A stretch of DNA of 64,000 bases, from assembly GCF_002775205.1 (NCBI RefSeq), contig NC_036455.1:4130501-4194500 (forward strand), in the 5' to 3' direction. The position numbers and the translations under genes were made by a program. This document shows, piece after piece, positions 50,881 to 61,888 of the stretch. The notes under the pieces are model-generated. The model was not told the origin of the DNA, did no database searches, and saw only the letters and a program-made list of their open reading frames with translations. The stretch's first letter is position 1. Every line of letters starts with the position of its first letter. This stretch comes from Xiphophorus maculatus. Its lineage: Eukaryota; Chordata; Actinopteri; Cyprinodontiformes; Poeciliidae.

Positions 50881-53800
50881 TAGAATTTTTATTTTAAAGG
50901 GAAGTGATAGTGATTCAATCCTCAAATGTGTTGTAGTTATTTTTTTTTAGTAAAATTAGTAAATATTTTTGGTTGGTTCTAAACCAAATTTATTTGAGAA
51001 GCCAATGTTTTTTCATGGGGACATAAAATGAAACAAAAAAAGTAGGGCAATATTTTATCTATTAATAAATATAGTTAATATTAATTAATTCATATTAATT
51101 AAACTTGTTGCTCCTGAGCTGCAGGTTGCAGACCCCTAACTGAGCAGTAGCCTAACTGCTAAAGCTAAAAGTGCCACCCTTTAATTTTTAATGCTTTGTT
51201 AAAGTTAAAATTGTGAAGGTAAAAGATGAAAGCAATCTAAGGGACCAATTATTTACAGTTTCTCTGCCAGCACATATCACCATAAGAAAATGATTTCATA
51301 TTATCTCCTGCTATTACAAGGGCAATAGCAGTAGCCACGACCAGTTCTACTAAGGTACACTGGCCCCCGTTGGCCCCTGTCTAGGACCACCCATGCTGGA
51401 GACCCATTTCAGCCACCCTAATTAAAATCATATATCACTATCTCCAAATTACGACTGAGCTATTTCATTATTGTAAAACTATTAATAATTATGTAATGCT
51501 ATCTGAAATTTATGATTATAAATAACTCATAACTCTAAGAGTCTCATAATTACCAGAGGAGGAGGAAGAGAACACCTAAATGTCAAACTAGATTAATAGC
51601 AAAAAAAGGTAATTATCACTTTTACCAGTAGATGTCCCTCTTGTTCATTGCTTATTGTTTAAGACACAAGTGAGATTTAAACACCCAGTTTAATTGAACT
51701 CTGCCCCTTAATTTAAAACTGTTAGACACTTTTTATAAGTTCTTACAGTTTATGAATAAATGTTATTGCGATAAAAAAAACCCTCACCCACTTTGAAAAG
51801 CAGTATAGCTCCTCATCTATTATCTCCATGATCTCAGGTTGAGCAGCCAGTTTATGCACATTTATCCACATTTCATGCCCTGCTGGCCTCGGACAATCAG
51901 CCCTACTCTCTTTTAATCTTCTTCTCCGACAAGTCACATGGGGTCACATGGATGAAGACGGTCATGAGATTTTGTTACAAATGTTCCAAATCCTCAAACC
52001 TGCTTATATGATTTACCTCTCCTCTTATGGGACATCTCTTCACATGCATCAATCAATGTGATGTGAAAGAAAAACGATACATAGCTTTTTCCTTTTATTA
52101 TTTTTTTATTATTTTATTAAGATCTGATAAGTGTGGATAGCATTTTCTGTTGAGCCTCTTTTACCCTTATCCCCAGAAATAAAATCCATTGCCTAATTAA
52201 TTTATAGTCTTCTACTTAGAAAATGGAGTACAAAGTGCAATTTACATTTACTCAGTTATATTTACTTGGGTAATTTGTTTTTTTGCGGGGGTGGATTGAG
52301 TATTTTTACTACATTGTTCTTAGGTAATTTTATTATGAAATATGATTTCTCTTACTTGAATGAAATTTCTAGATACTATATAAACACACAGTGAGTAACT
52401 TCACTGAATAAAGAACAAACATGTTTTAACCAAAAATTCACCAGACAGAGACACACACCTGCAGTTTATGTTAAAGTTTAATAAGTTTTACGTTGAAAAA
52501 CATTTTAATGTTTCACTTGCCTGATTTTATGAATTTGCAATTATGTTATTTCTATAAATTATTTTCACTTTGGGCTTTAAAATACCAAAACCTCCTCATA
52601 ACTTTATGTTCCTTTCTGTTGGATGCTGTAATTTTTAAATATTAAATGATTGATGTTTCGATCAGTTACTCAGTGTCTGAGTAGTTTTTTTTTTTTTTTT
52701 TTACCAAATACTTTTTTTTTTTTACTCTTATACGACTTTTAATTTTACTTGTGTAAAAATACATTAAAGTAGTGATACTCTAACTTAGGTAAAAATTTTG
52801 AGTCCCCAACTCACCCCTACCCAGCCTCACTCAATGTATAACCAGAACTACAATGAAATGATTGAGAATGAAGTGTTTTTATGTTTTAGAATGGCCCAAA
52901 TCTGAGAAAAATTAATGTTTCTAGATGTACTACATCCAATCTGACTTAATATGAGATATTTCAGTCTATAGATGTACCAAACTGATAAGACATACACCCA
53001 AAAGAGTCGCAGTTATAAAATAATATATACAAATACACCTCACACTTTTCACATTTCATCCCACAGCTTGATCACAATTGTTCCGATGAACAATTAGAAG
53101 TCAAAAGTTTGTTTGATCTCATGTTTCTCGGTTACCACGCTCTTTGTCATTAAACATTTCCCGATCCGTCCATCTGGTTCTCAATCAATCGTTGTCCTGG
53201 AACCGCAGCATTCCACCTCATCCAACAGAGCAAAGCAGTTCCCCATGACATCACTGCCTGAGGAATGAACTGGCATAACAGTTGTGTGTGGAAAATGACC
53301 CGCCTAAGGAGGAACAGCTCCAAACTGCTCCACTGAGGCACACAATCGTTTGTCAAAGAGGTCGTTTCAGTAGAATTTTGTATTTGGAGTTTTTTGGGGG
53401 GAGTGAACACATGTGGCTGGTTCAGTTCTTGAGCAAACACCAGGAAACCGACATCAGAGTGCAGCACTGTACACCAAGTACTGCGGTTTTGATGAGCACT
53501 TACACAATAATATGGGGTTCAGCGACACCACTGAAAACAAAGCTTCTGGCTGTGACACATGCTGAAGATGGTGAAGATTGTGAAAGCATTGCACAATTAG
53601 ATTATTTATACTGTTTTTTAAGCATTTGAACGCTTAACTTATTAGTGTACGTTTGGTGTACAACCTCTAAGACATTTTTGACTACATAGTAGTTGTTACT
53701 TTAAAAAAGAAAACATAGTTGAGCTAGAAACATGCAAATTATTCCTGAAAATTACAGCAATTTCATTCTTTCTCAATGTGGCTGTTACCACTTTTACTCT

Positions 53801-55692
53801 ATACATAAAAAGGTTCAGAGTTTCATTTCTGCAGAGAAATTTCCTTTGTTTCGTTTTTAAGATTTTCCCATGCACATCTTGATTTTCTGTGAGTACTCTG
53901 ATTTCCTACAACTGTTTACAAACATTTAGGTTGACATGCATTAGTAAACGTTATCTCACCAAAGAAGAGAATGATGACAGTTTGTGTGTCAGACCTAAGA
54001 GCTTAAATCTTGGAATGACGAGCTAAGAGAGTTCTAGTTGAAAGAAAACTGCTGGGTTAGGTGTTTTTACAAACTACAACTTTCACAAACGGTTTTGTAT
54101 GTACAGCAGCAGAAACAGTGATACTGGAGTTGGAGTTGGCAGAAGAGTTTTCTTTTCAGTTTTAATGGAGCAGCAGGATATTTGCAGATGGCAATGAAAA
54201 GAAAATGGACACTGCAAAATAACAATATGCCATCTATAAATCCACCCTTTACTCATTGTTGGCTTATCCAAGGCCAGAACCAAGATGTCCTTCTTTTTCA
54301 GTCTGATCCAAGAAAAGTAGTTTTTTTTTAGACAAATATATATATATTAAGAAATTTCCTGTCATTTTAAAGAACCAGCATTTTATTTATATTTTATCAG
54401 GACTTAAAATAAAGATAAACATTAAAGGGAAAAAAAAGCTATATTCAAATCTATTGATACTGAAAGCTTAAAACATATCACTGGTATTTTTAATGTCTTT
54501 CTTTGTGGTAAATCGGTGCAAATATTGCAGAAAAAAGTTTGAAAAGTTCTTTAAAAAGTTTGTTATTATATCTACATTTAAAAGCATTAACTAGTGCCTT
54601 TTAATTTTTAGCCAAAATTATTAAGAGTCATTCTGGAAGGTCCAAAGAGCCACTTGCAAATCACATCATCTTGGATTTTATTGTATCGAACCAAAGAAAT
54701 TCATGCCTGCCATGCGTTGCAGTGATCGCAAACAAAGTCCAGCACATGCAGAGTTTTGCTTTGTAACTTTTTTCTCCCTTTCCGCCTCATTAACAATCTC
54801 AGACTCTTGAAAGAGATCACACAATAACACAGATGTATTTTACCTGGATCGAATGTTCAGTCAGAGCGGCGTTGGAGACAGTCAAGCAAACACATCTAAC
54901 CACTGATGTGTCTGAGAATATTCAGCTTAAAGGAGGCTGTGAGCTCTGGCTGCTTTCTCAGCATTTTGTGTGCACATTCTCGGGAAACAGAACACAGGGG
55001 AGTTGGTCTGCATGCTTTTTAAAAACCTGGAGAAACCATCATTGCCTGTGAACCGTTGCAGTCCTCCAATCAGGAAGTGCCGGATAGACCCCCGAGGCTA
55101 ATTTTTCATAAAAGGCGAAGAGTTTGTCTGAAAATTAAGGACTGTTAGAGTTGTTAGATCTAAAATTTAACCTCTAATTAGGCAAATATTTGCGTTTATG
55201 TTATCCAAAACGAGTCTAACTCTGAGGTATGTGTATGAGAAGGCCTAATAACTCCTCATACTTGTGTGAAAAATCAGAGAGTAGAGCGAAAAAGAGTTCA
55301 CTGAATACTTTCTTGTTACAGAGCAAGCATAACCACTCCAGATGCAGTGATTTAATTTTCTCATGGCCACCCTCTCTCCTTCGCTTGCTCATTTTCCTTT
55401 CCACTCCCTGTTTTCCCCTTGCCTGTGCCAAGTGTCTTGTTGCAAAGTTTAGAAAATATGAACCATCCTCGGGAGTTTTTGGTACTAATCAAGTGCATAT
55501 TGTAGTCAGCTTTGATGACAGAGGGCGCACAGAGGACACGGTATGGAAATGAGAAGAAAAACGCCTCTGGAGATTAAAAAAAAAAAAAAAGGTAGCAATG
55601 ACAAGTTATAAGGAAACAAGTGATGAAGGTGCAACAGCAGCAGCAAAAGCTGAAAAAAAAAATCAGTAAACATTAAAAATCATATAAAATTG
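50881..55692. other. Intergenic DNA between scamp3 promoter and crabp2 3' end
   Basis: No gene is recognised in 4.8 kb. Notable parts are an exon-like minus-strand segment at 51770-51935, a low-complexity repeat near 52230-52810 with poly(T) runs and ACTTGGGTAA / TTACTTGTGTAA-like phrases, and a longer-than-average plus-strand frame at 53282-53629 without any family signature. Confidence 0.5.
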
Positions 55693-55698
55693 TTTATT
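55693..55698 (-). terminator. Polyadenylation signal candidate for crabp2
   Basis: AATAAA on the minus strand (TTTATT here), about 258 nt downstream of the crabp2 stop at 55958-55956, a usual 3' UTR length for this small gene family. Confidence 0.4.
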
Positions 55699-55955
55699 AA
55701 AATTCATAAGAATAAAGGTACAGGGATAAAGAAATGAAATGGAATGTATATCATGATTAAACCATACAATAGGAGAAAATGTTCATGTTAAAAGCAGTTT
55801 CTTGCCTTTCTGTCCAGTTCATTGGTTGGGAAAGACTTGACCAGGACTCAATGGCTGGGAGGATGATGAGGATGAAGAAACCAAGCCGAGTAAATGGAAA
55901 TCATGCATGAAACGCCAACAGAAGTATTATATGACAGTACTCAGTAAAAATGTCC

Positions 55956-58909
55956 TCATTCCCTTTCATAAACTCTGGTGCAGACAACGTCCCCAGCAGT
56001 CATCGTCTAAAAGACAACAGACAGGAAGCGCAAAGGGTTTCATTTCTGAGACTTTCTTTACATAGTTGTTTAATTTATTATTTAAAATACAAAGAAAATC
56101 TGAGTATATGGCCTAAGTTGCCAAGTTGTAGTAGAAACTGTATAATTTCACACAGTGTTTTCTTTAACACCACACCCTAGCAGTAACTTTTGATGCTTTT
56201 TGTTTGACATATTGGTAATCTTAGAAACATATAGTTGAAATCAGATGTACATAGTATAAAAAGACATGTAACACCTTTTTCTTTTTGTCTGGAATTAAAT
56301 CAGGCAAAGTCTTTCTGCTTTAGGTCAGTTATGATTGTTACGGTTATTTCTATTTGCTAAATGCTAAAATTGTGACATATTTTTTTCATAATTTTTATAG
56401 TTAAATTTCCTTTGAAGTTCCCTGACTTGTATCAAACATTTTGAGAATCCTTCAACAATTTCTCATTGTGGTTTACTGGTGTTTTGGCTCGTTCCTCCTG
56501 ATAAAACTGTTTTAAGAAAGTCATGTTTGACGGCCATCTTGTTTGCCTCCACCTTCTCAGTCCCTAAAGTGGGACAAAGGTGAAGGTGTTGTGGTGATAC
56601 TCCAAAACACTGGCTTTTTTTCCCCTTAGCCCACATTAAGAGGACCTTTTGTGCTTAAGTATTTCCATATAATGTTCTTTTCTTATTAACCCATCTGTTT
56701 TGTGAAGTGCAGCACTTTCTCCTGCAGCAAAACAGATTCACAACATGATGCTGCCACACTAAACACTTAGATTTTAGCCTAATGAGACCACGGGATATGT
56801 CTCCAAAAATTAAGGTACATGCATATTGAAATAACCCATACATTAATTGCAAGATTACACAAACTCCATGCAGAAAGATCCCAGTCTGTGACTAGAACAT
56901 CTTTTTGTTCACTTTATATAAATATCTGGTTTCAAATGTATGAATCCAGAACAAATAAATGTAGAAAACTAGAAACTTAGCTCTCTAAAAGCAATCGAAT
57001 AACTGACCATAGAATAATTCATACTACCTTACAGTTGTAAGTGTAGTTAGGCGTCTAGTTTTCCTATTTACCTCTGTAAAGTTGTGTAGTATTTGTGGTG
57101 TAGACAAAATAATTACCAGTATGAGCTCTCCGTCATTAGTCAGTTCTCTGGTCCACGCAGTCTTCAGTCCATCACCTTTTGGTAAAGTCTGTTCACAGCT
57201 AATCTTTCGGTCTGTCTCCCACTTTGGAAAACTCTACAGGGATTCAAAAAAGAAGAAAAACTTAAACCAGACCTTTGAAACACAGTGTGTGTAAGTTCAT
57301 AACCTAGAATTTTCTTTAATCTGCTCACATAATGTAAGCAAAATTAGTCATTCCTCTGGTAGACTAAGGTTTAAAGTAATTTACTTCTAAAGATAATAAT
57401 TATAGGCAGGGTTTGTATAATTATCCTAACACTGAGCACCCTCTTCATAAAACAGTTTTAATACAGAGTGTCTTAAGACCAAGGCTTTTTCAGAACCGCT
57501 GGAACACAGGCTGCTACAACAACTCCTTGAATAAAGCTGCAGTTATAACAACATTTAATTTCTCTCTGGGATTAATAAAAAACTTTTGAACTGAATTTAA
57601 TTTTATTGCTGTAATAGCAATAAAGATTTTCCACTTATTATTGAGGAGGGTAGAAATCATTTCTAATATGTCAGATTTTTAATAAAATGGAAATGGAAAA
57701 CATTTTTTTCCCTAAATGACATTGTTCTATTATCATCTGGAAGATGCCTCTGCTACTACCATTCACAAATAAGCTTCTGGGTTACATGGACATAATTTCA
57801 AATCTAAATCTGCCAAACATATGAGTAATTTTGGTGTTAACTGTACAATTGTACTGTAAATATAAACCAGGAGAAGATGTCTAATAGTTAGGTTGGTTCG
57901 ATTAGGGGTCATGAAGTCCAAAATCCTAGGAAATTTTAGACTAACACTAAAATAAATTGTATGTGCAATTTGAACTGATACACTGCAAAAATACAAAATC
58001 TTATATTTTTGCTCTAGTTTGTCCTGCAAATATCTTAGTGTGCTTCAAAAACTTGCAATTAACTTTTCAACAATATATACAAGCTTGTTTTAAGTCAATA
58101 ATAGCTCATTATTACTAATTGCTAACTCCATTGGGAGGTTATTTAACTTATAATATTGGAAAAAATTGTAAAATAATCATCCAGTGGAAGTAGTACTTTT
58201 TAATCAACTTTAAGGAATTATCTTGTTGAAAAGTTACTTGCAAGTTATTTTTGTCTTATTATTGCAAGAGCACTAAGATAAACAAGACTGAAAATACTTG
58301 GTAAGATTGTGTGTTTTTGCAGAGAATGCAATAGTTTTAGTACAACATGGTCGTTTTCATGGCAGAACTAAATAGAAAACAGGACAATAAAACATTAATA
58401 TATGAGCTACCAGAGGGACAAACTGACCCAAAGCCTCTTTGACACTTAATTTTGATCAGGCATGGTCGAGACTGCTAGTCGCGCTCTGTGAGAAAAAACT
58501 TTACAAGCTGTCAGGAACCATGATCATCACTCATTCAGCACAAAGAAATGAAGAACAGATCTCTTTGTAAAAACCCTCAGACTGACTCTTGAGTTTCACC
58601 CAAAATTATTTCCATATGTTACCTTTTAGGCAGAGCTGCCGCCAATTGCGCTGTCCTTGAGCGGATTCTGGTATGCACGCAATATTAACTTTATAGAGGA
58701 ATGCTTTATGAGAAGCAAAAAGATGTGTACCGTGCAGGGCCGTCCATCAACTGTGGCCTCGTTGAAGGACTGACCCACGGTGAAAGACACATTGGTGGTG
58801 CGGACGCTGGTGGATGTTTTAATGGAAAGGGTTTCTCCTTGCTGGGTGATTTCCACTGCCGGGCTGGACGCTGCCGCCACTGCAATCTTCCTCAGGAACA
58901 CATTAACAC
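55956..58909 (-). CDS. crabp2: Cellular retinoic acid-binding protein 2, exons 2-4 (exon 1 not found)
   Basis: CRABP2 is a small cytosolic beta-barrel that carries retinoic acid to nuclear receptors. Exon 2 is 58909-58731 (179 bp), exon 3 is 57233-57117 (117 bp) and exon 4 is 56006-55956 (51 bp with TGA). All three lengths match the conserved CRABP structure and join in phase. Exon 2 opens [20 protein letters not shown] and includes [17 protein letters not shown] and [11 protein letters not shown]. Exon 3 has [13 protein letters not shown], with the retinoate-contacting Arg. Exon 4 ends [11 protein letters not shown], with the Arg and Tyr of the binding triad. [10 protein letters not shown] and the [12 protein letters not shown] end favour CRABP2 over CRABP1. 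The terminal YERE differs from the usual YVRE. The first exon (about 24 residues, MPNF type) is not seen up to 64000. Confidence 0.93.
56390..56890 (-). mobile_element. Decayed Tc1/mariner-like copy in crabp2 intron 3
   Basis: The plus strand reads TGCAGCAAAACAGATTCACA and ACATGATGCTGCCAC, then TAGCCTAATGAGACCACGGG, the antisense of a familiar Tc1 transposase stretch in fish. No intact frame or terminal repeats were seen. Confidence 0.5.
57234..58730 (-). other. crabp2 intron 2
   Basis: AT-rich and without coding signal. A LINE-tail-like phrase, TCTCTGGGATTAATAAA, lies near 57562-57580. Confidence 0.55.
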
Positions 58910-59139
58910 CTACAGATTCACATATATGTAACAGGGTTTTATTTTAATATGTAAAATATCATTCATGTGAAGTTTGTCAAAATGTGTTTATTTATTCTTT
59001 GAATTTATTTTGTTTAGTCAAGAAGTTGCTTCTTCAGTCGTTTATTGGTGTTTTAAGTTCTGTTACTTTGCTCTTTACCGTGGTAATTGGATCTATAATA
59101 ATGTAAAGTTATGCATAAATGGAGTAGAAATTGATATAG

Positions 59140-59725
59140 TTTAAGACAAAACTTTTAGGGATTATTTTACACAATAAACTTAGTTGGAAGCCTCATATTG
59201 AAGATATTAGAAATGAACTATTGGAATATTGTATCAAATAAAAAATTTAATAAATGTTTAAGGTTTATATAATATATAGCCCTCTCTGGTTAGGCCTTAT
59301 CAATGGCTTATTGGTCAGCCATTTATACAGTATATTAGTTAAGTGGCAGGAAAATCTATTAGGCTTATTAATAAAGTGGGATATCGTGAACCAACTAATA
59401 AACTCTTTATTCAAAGTAATATTTTTAAATGTAAAAATATTGTACATATAAAAATATTAGAAATAATGTATAAAGCATTGAACAAAAGTCTTCCTTCTGG
59501 TATTTAGAAATGATTTAAGTTAAGAGAGAATAAATAGAATTTGCGAGGTTTGTTTATGTTTGAACATGCAAAAGAGAAGAGCCAGGTAAAGTACAGATGT
59601 GTTTCAGTTCTTGGCGTGAAACTCTGGAATGAATTGAATGATGACTTAAAATTATGTCCTTTCGTGGTGAGCTTTAAAAGAGCCTTAAAATGTAAAATGA
59701 TAAAATCTTATACTGTTATGTAGAT
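59140..59725 (+). mobile_element. LINE reverse-transcriptase C-terminal remnant
   Basis: Plus-strand frames give GIILHNKLSWKPHIEDIRNE near 59160 and RCVSVLGVKLWNELNDDLKL near 59595-59660. These match the typical ending of a non-LTR retrotransposon ORF2 (LG...W..HI, then ..VYG.KLWN.L...LK). Stops and frame changes separate them. The element is dead and truncated. Confidence 0.7.
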
Positions 59726-59785
59726 GTATGTATTGTGTAATCATGTTTGTAAAAAAAAAATTATGTGTGTACTACACGCAGACTC

Positions 59786-59799
59786 GTTGCCATAGCAAC
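59786..59799. promoter_or_regulatory. RFX X-box-like site
   Basis: GTTGCCATAGCAAC fits the X-box consensus (GTTRCC, 0-3 spacer bases, RGYAAC) with both half-sites intact. X-boxes bind RFX factors and are common in promoters of ciliary genes. It is about 0.94 kb upstream of the plus-strand start at 60737, with a SINE in between. A chance occurrence cannot be excluded. Confidence 0.4.
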
Positions 59800-60003
59800 T
59801 GACAACAACGTCCCTAAAACAACACTGAAATATTTCCCACACAAAGAGCAGAACATTCAGTCTGTTGCAGTAACATGGTTTTAGGCTTAATGTTTATTTT
59901 GCCTTTATTAAGAAGTGATTGCTGTGGTAAGAGGAGAAAACTATAAATATATCGCTGCACTTGACTTTACTGTATGGCTAGCTCCATGGTTAGCTCGCTG
60001 TTT

Positions 60004-60190
60004 TTTTTTTTCTAAAGGTTTTGTTGGCTCTAGTGGCCTTTATTTGAAAGTAGTTTGACAGGAAACAGGATAATCAGAGAGGGGGAACACATGCGGCAAA
60101 CATCGCCAGGCCGGGAATCGAACCTACGACCACCAAGGAGTAAGGCCTCAACGTGGGTCATGCTTTGCCCCTGCGCTACCACAGCACCCC
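60004..60190 (-). mobile_element. tRNA-derived SINE, copy 2, with exact 15-bp target duplication
   Basis: Minus-strand orientation. The head, GGTAGCGCAGGGGC, is an A-box-like region, and GGTTCGATTCCC is a near-perfect B-box of the RNA polymerase III promoter. The tail runs GGCCACTAGAGCCAACAAAA and ends in poly(A), seen as T's at 60001-60011. GGTTAGCTCGCTGTT occurs at 59989-60003 and again at 60191-60205, an exact target-site duplication, the hallmark of LINE-driven insertion. It is not a functional tRNA gene. Confidence 0.9.
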
Positions 60191-60205
60191 GGTTAGCTCG
60201 CTGTT

Positions 60206-60736
60206 ACTGTCTCTTACTCTGCAGTTGCGGAGTCACAATGTCTGGGATCATGAGCGCCCCCTGCCATGAGGCAAGGGAACTGCCTGCCTCACCTCTAATC
60301 TGTTCTCGGCTGTTTCTGATCGCTCCTCAGCACACGAAACATGTTACACTGTGTGTGTAACGTGTTTGGTGACAAAAAACACTGTACATTATATACATAA
60401 GCTAAATTAGGGAAAAGCAGTTCATATATGAAATGTTTTTTTAACCATTTTATTGGCGACGTACAGACAGGAGGAACTTGCTCTCGTCGAATGGCAGTTA
60501 GCTAGAGGTTGATCAGTCGAAGGTGAGGCTCACCTGGCTGCTGCCTCACCGGCTGCCATTAGCAGCCATTGTTGACACGTTTCTCTTGAGAATTTATTTA
60601 GCAGTTCACAGTAAGACTTTCAACTTTGTTTGGTGCACATTTCGTTTGGAGATTTACATCAAGCTTAACGTAAAATCTTTACCGAGTTTCTAGAGAAGTG
60701 ATTTTAACTTAGAACCTGAAACAAGCAAAGATCACA
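60206..60736 (+). other. Upstream region of the 60.7-kb coding region
   Basis: It contains CTGCCTGCCTCACCTC near 60280 and GGTGAGGCTCACCTGGCTGC near 60522, which look like parts of an interspersed repeat. An in-frame TAG at 60710-60712 and an acceptor-like TTTTAACTTAG lie just before the ATG, so a spliced leader is possible. Confidence 0.4.
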
Positions 60737-61888
60737 ATGGATTCCAACCAACCAAGAGTCGAAGACGTTGCATCCGACAACATTGTCGAAAGGGAATTAC
60801 AGCCACCCAATCCGCTCAAGCGCAAGAAGAAGAAGGTGCCATTTGCAGTCTGGTTGGAGCAGCAAGAGCTTAAGATTTCTGCTGAAAATACCGAACCGCA
60901 GGACGTTTCACTGGTGACTGAAAATGAATTGATCGCCAAAGCGCTGGAGACACTGGATCAAAAAGGCAAGAAAAGTCCATCTACGGTTAAGCCCAAGGAC
61001 AACATCCAGACAAACAATTTAACTGAGGTTCCTGATGATCAGACAGCAGAAAATGTTCAAAGAGGGTGTTTAAATGAAATTCAAAATCTGCCCCCCTCTT
61101 CTGACAAGACAAGTCAAGCAAACTGTTCGTGTCTTGCCAGATTTAAGGAGACTGAATTGAAATACAAAGAAATGCAGAAATACTTAATGACAGAGCTTGA
61201 TGAGATGTCCGATACAAATAAAAAACTAAGTGCTAAACTTAGACAGCAGCAAGAGCTGGTGAGGAAACTACTGTCAGAGAGCAGACAAAGCAAGAATTCA
61301 ATGATTTCTGTTCAAATTCAGAGAGATTCACAAGACAGCCCAAAGAAGAAAACAGTAAATTATCAATCTGCTTCAGTACAAACAGAGATGGATGGACAGG
61401 AAACCAGCTATTCATTAAAACCAGTCAGTCGAACAATTTCAACGCAAACAGAGATGGATGTGCTGGAAACCAGTTGTAACTTGAAACTGTTGCACAACGA
61501 AATGCAGAAATATTTAATGAAACAGCTTGATGAGATGTTTGATACAAATAAAAAACTAAATGCTAAACTTAGACAGCAGCAAGATCTGGCGAGGAAAGGA
61601 CTCCGAGAGCAGACAAAGCAAGAAGTCAATGGTTTCTGTTCAGACTCAGATAGATTCGCAAGAAATCCCAAAGCAGAAAACAGTAAATTATCAATCTGCT
61701 TCAACGCAACTGAGATGGATCTACAGGAAACCAGCTATCCATTAAAACCAGTCAGTCGAACAACTTCAACCCAAACTGAGATGGATGTGCTGGAAACCAG
61801 TTATCCATTAAAACCAGTTTATCAAACAATTTCGACACAAACTGAGCTCACTTTATTGCTAAAAAACAGCCTTCTGAAACACAACTGA
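60737..61888 (+). CDS. Unrecognised repeat-built coiled-coil protein, N-terminal part
   Basis: I do not recognise this protein. It has 383 residues, a strong start context (ACAATGG) and an in-frame stop 27 nt upstream. The N-terminus is basic (LKRKKKKVPFAVWLEQQELK). A heptad-like segment, EMQKYLMTELDEMSDTNKKL and AKLRQQQELVRKLL (residues about 146-178), recurs at about 255-287 as EMQKYLMKQLDEMFDTNKKL. Between and after the coils are S(V/T)QTE motifs at residues 213, 235, 344 and 366, with LETS(Y/C) and KPVSRT spacers. TQT motifs next to coiled coils resemble docking sites for dynein light chain LC8; that role is inference. In the second repeat a stretch is read in a shifted frame. The frame ends in an unrelated tail just after the fourth motif, so the stop at 61886 is probably secondary. 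Confidence 0.7.
   Translation: MDSNQPRVEDVASDNIVERELQPPNPLKRKKKKVPFAVWLEQQELKISAENTEPQDVSLVTENELIAKALETLDQKGKKSPSTVKPKDNIQTNNLTEVPDDQTAENVQRGCLNEIQNLPPSSDKTSQANCSCLARFKETELKYKEMQKYLMTELDEMSDTNKKLSAKLRQQQELVRKLLSESRQSKNSMISVQIQRDSQDSPKKKTVNYQSASVQTEMDGQETSYSLKPVSRTISTQTEMDVLETSCNLKLLHNEMQKYLMKQLDEMFDTNKKLNAKLRQQQDLARKGLREQTKQEVNGFCSDSDRFARNPKAENSKLSICFNATEMDLQETSYPLKPVSRTTSTQTEMDVLETSYPLKPVYQTISTQTELTLLLKNSLLKHN

Noticed and set aside
50692..50925. Poly-leucine reading frame on the minus strand
   Set aside because: It is translation of an AAT/AAC microsatellite.
53282..53629. 115-codon plus-strand frame as a gene
   Set aside because: No motif, no homology I recognise, a chance frame overlaps it antisense, and no plausible splice partners are seen.
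60100..60190. Functional tRNA gene on the minus strand
   Set aside because: The tRNA-like head lacks a consistent cloverleaf and is fused to a SINE body with poly(A) and target duplication.
61408..61704. 98-codon antisense frame under the unknown gene
   Set aside because: It is a shadow of the plus-strand repeats, which carry the coherent coiled-coil signal.
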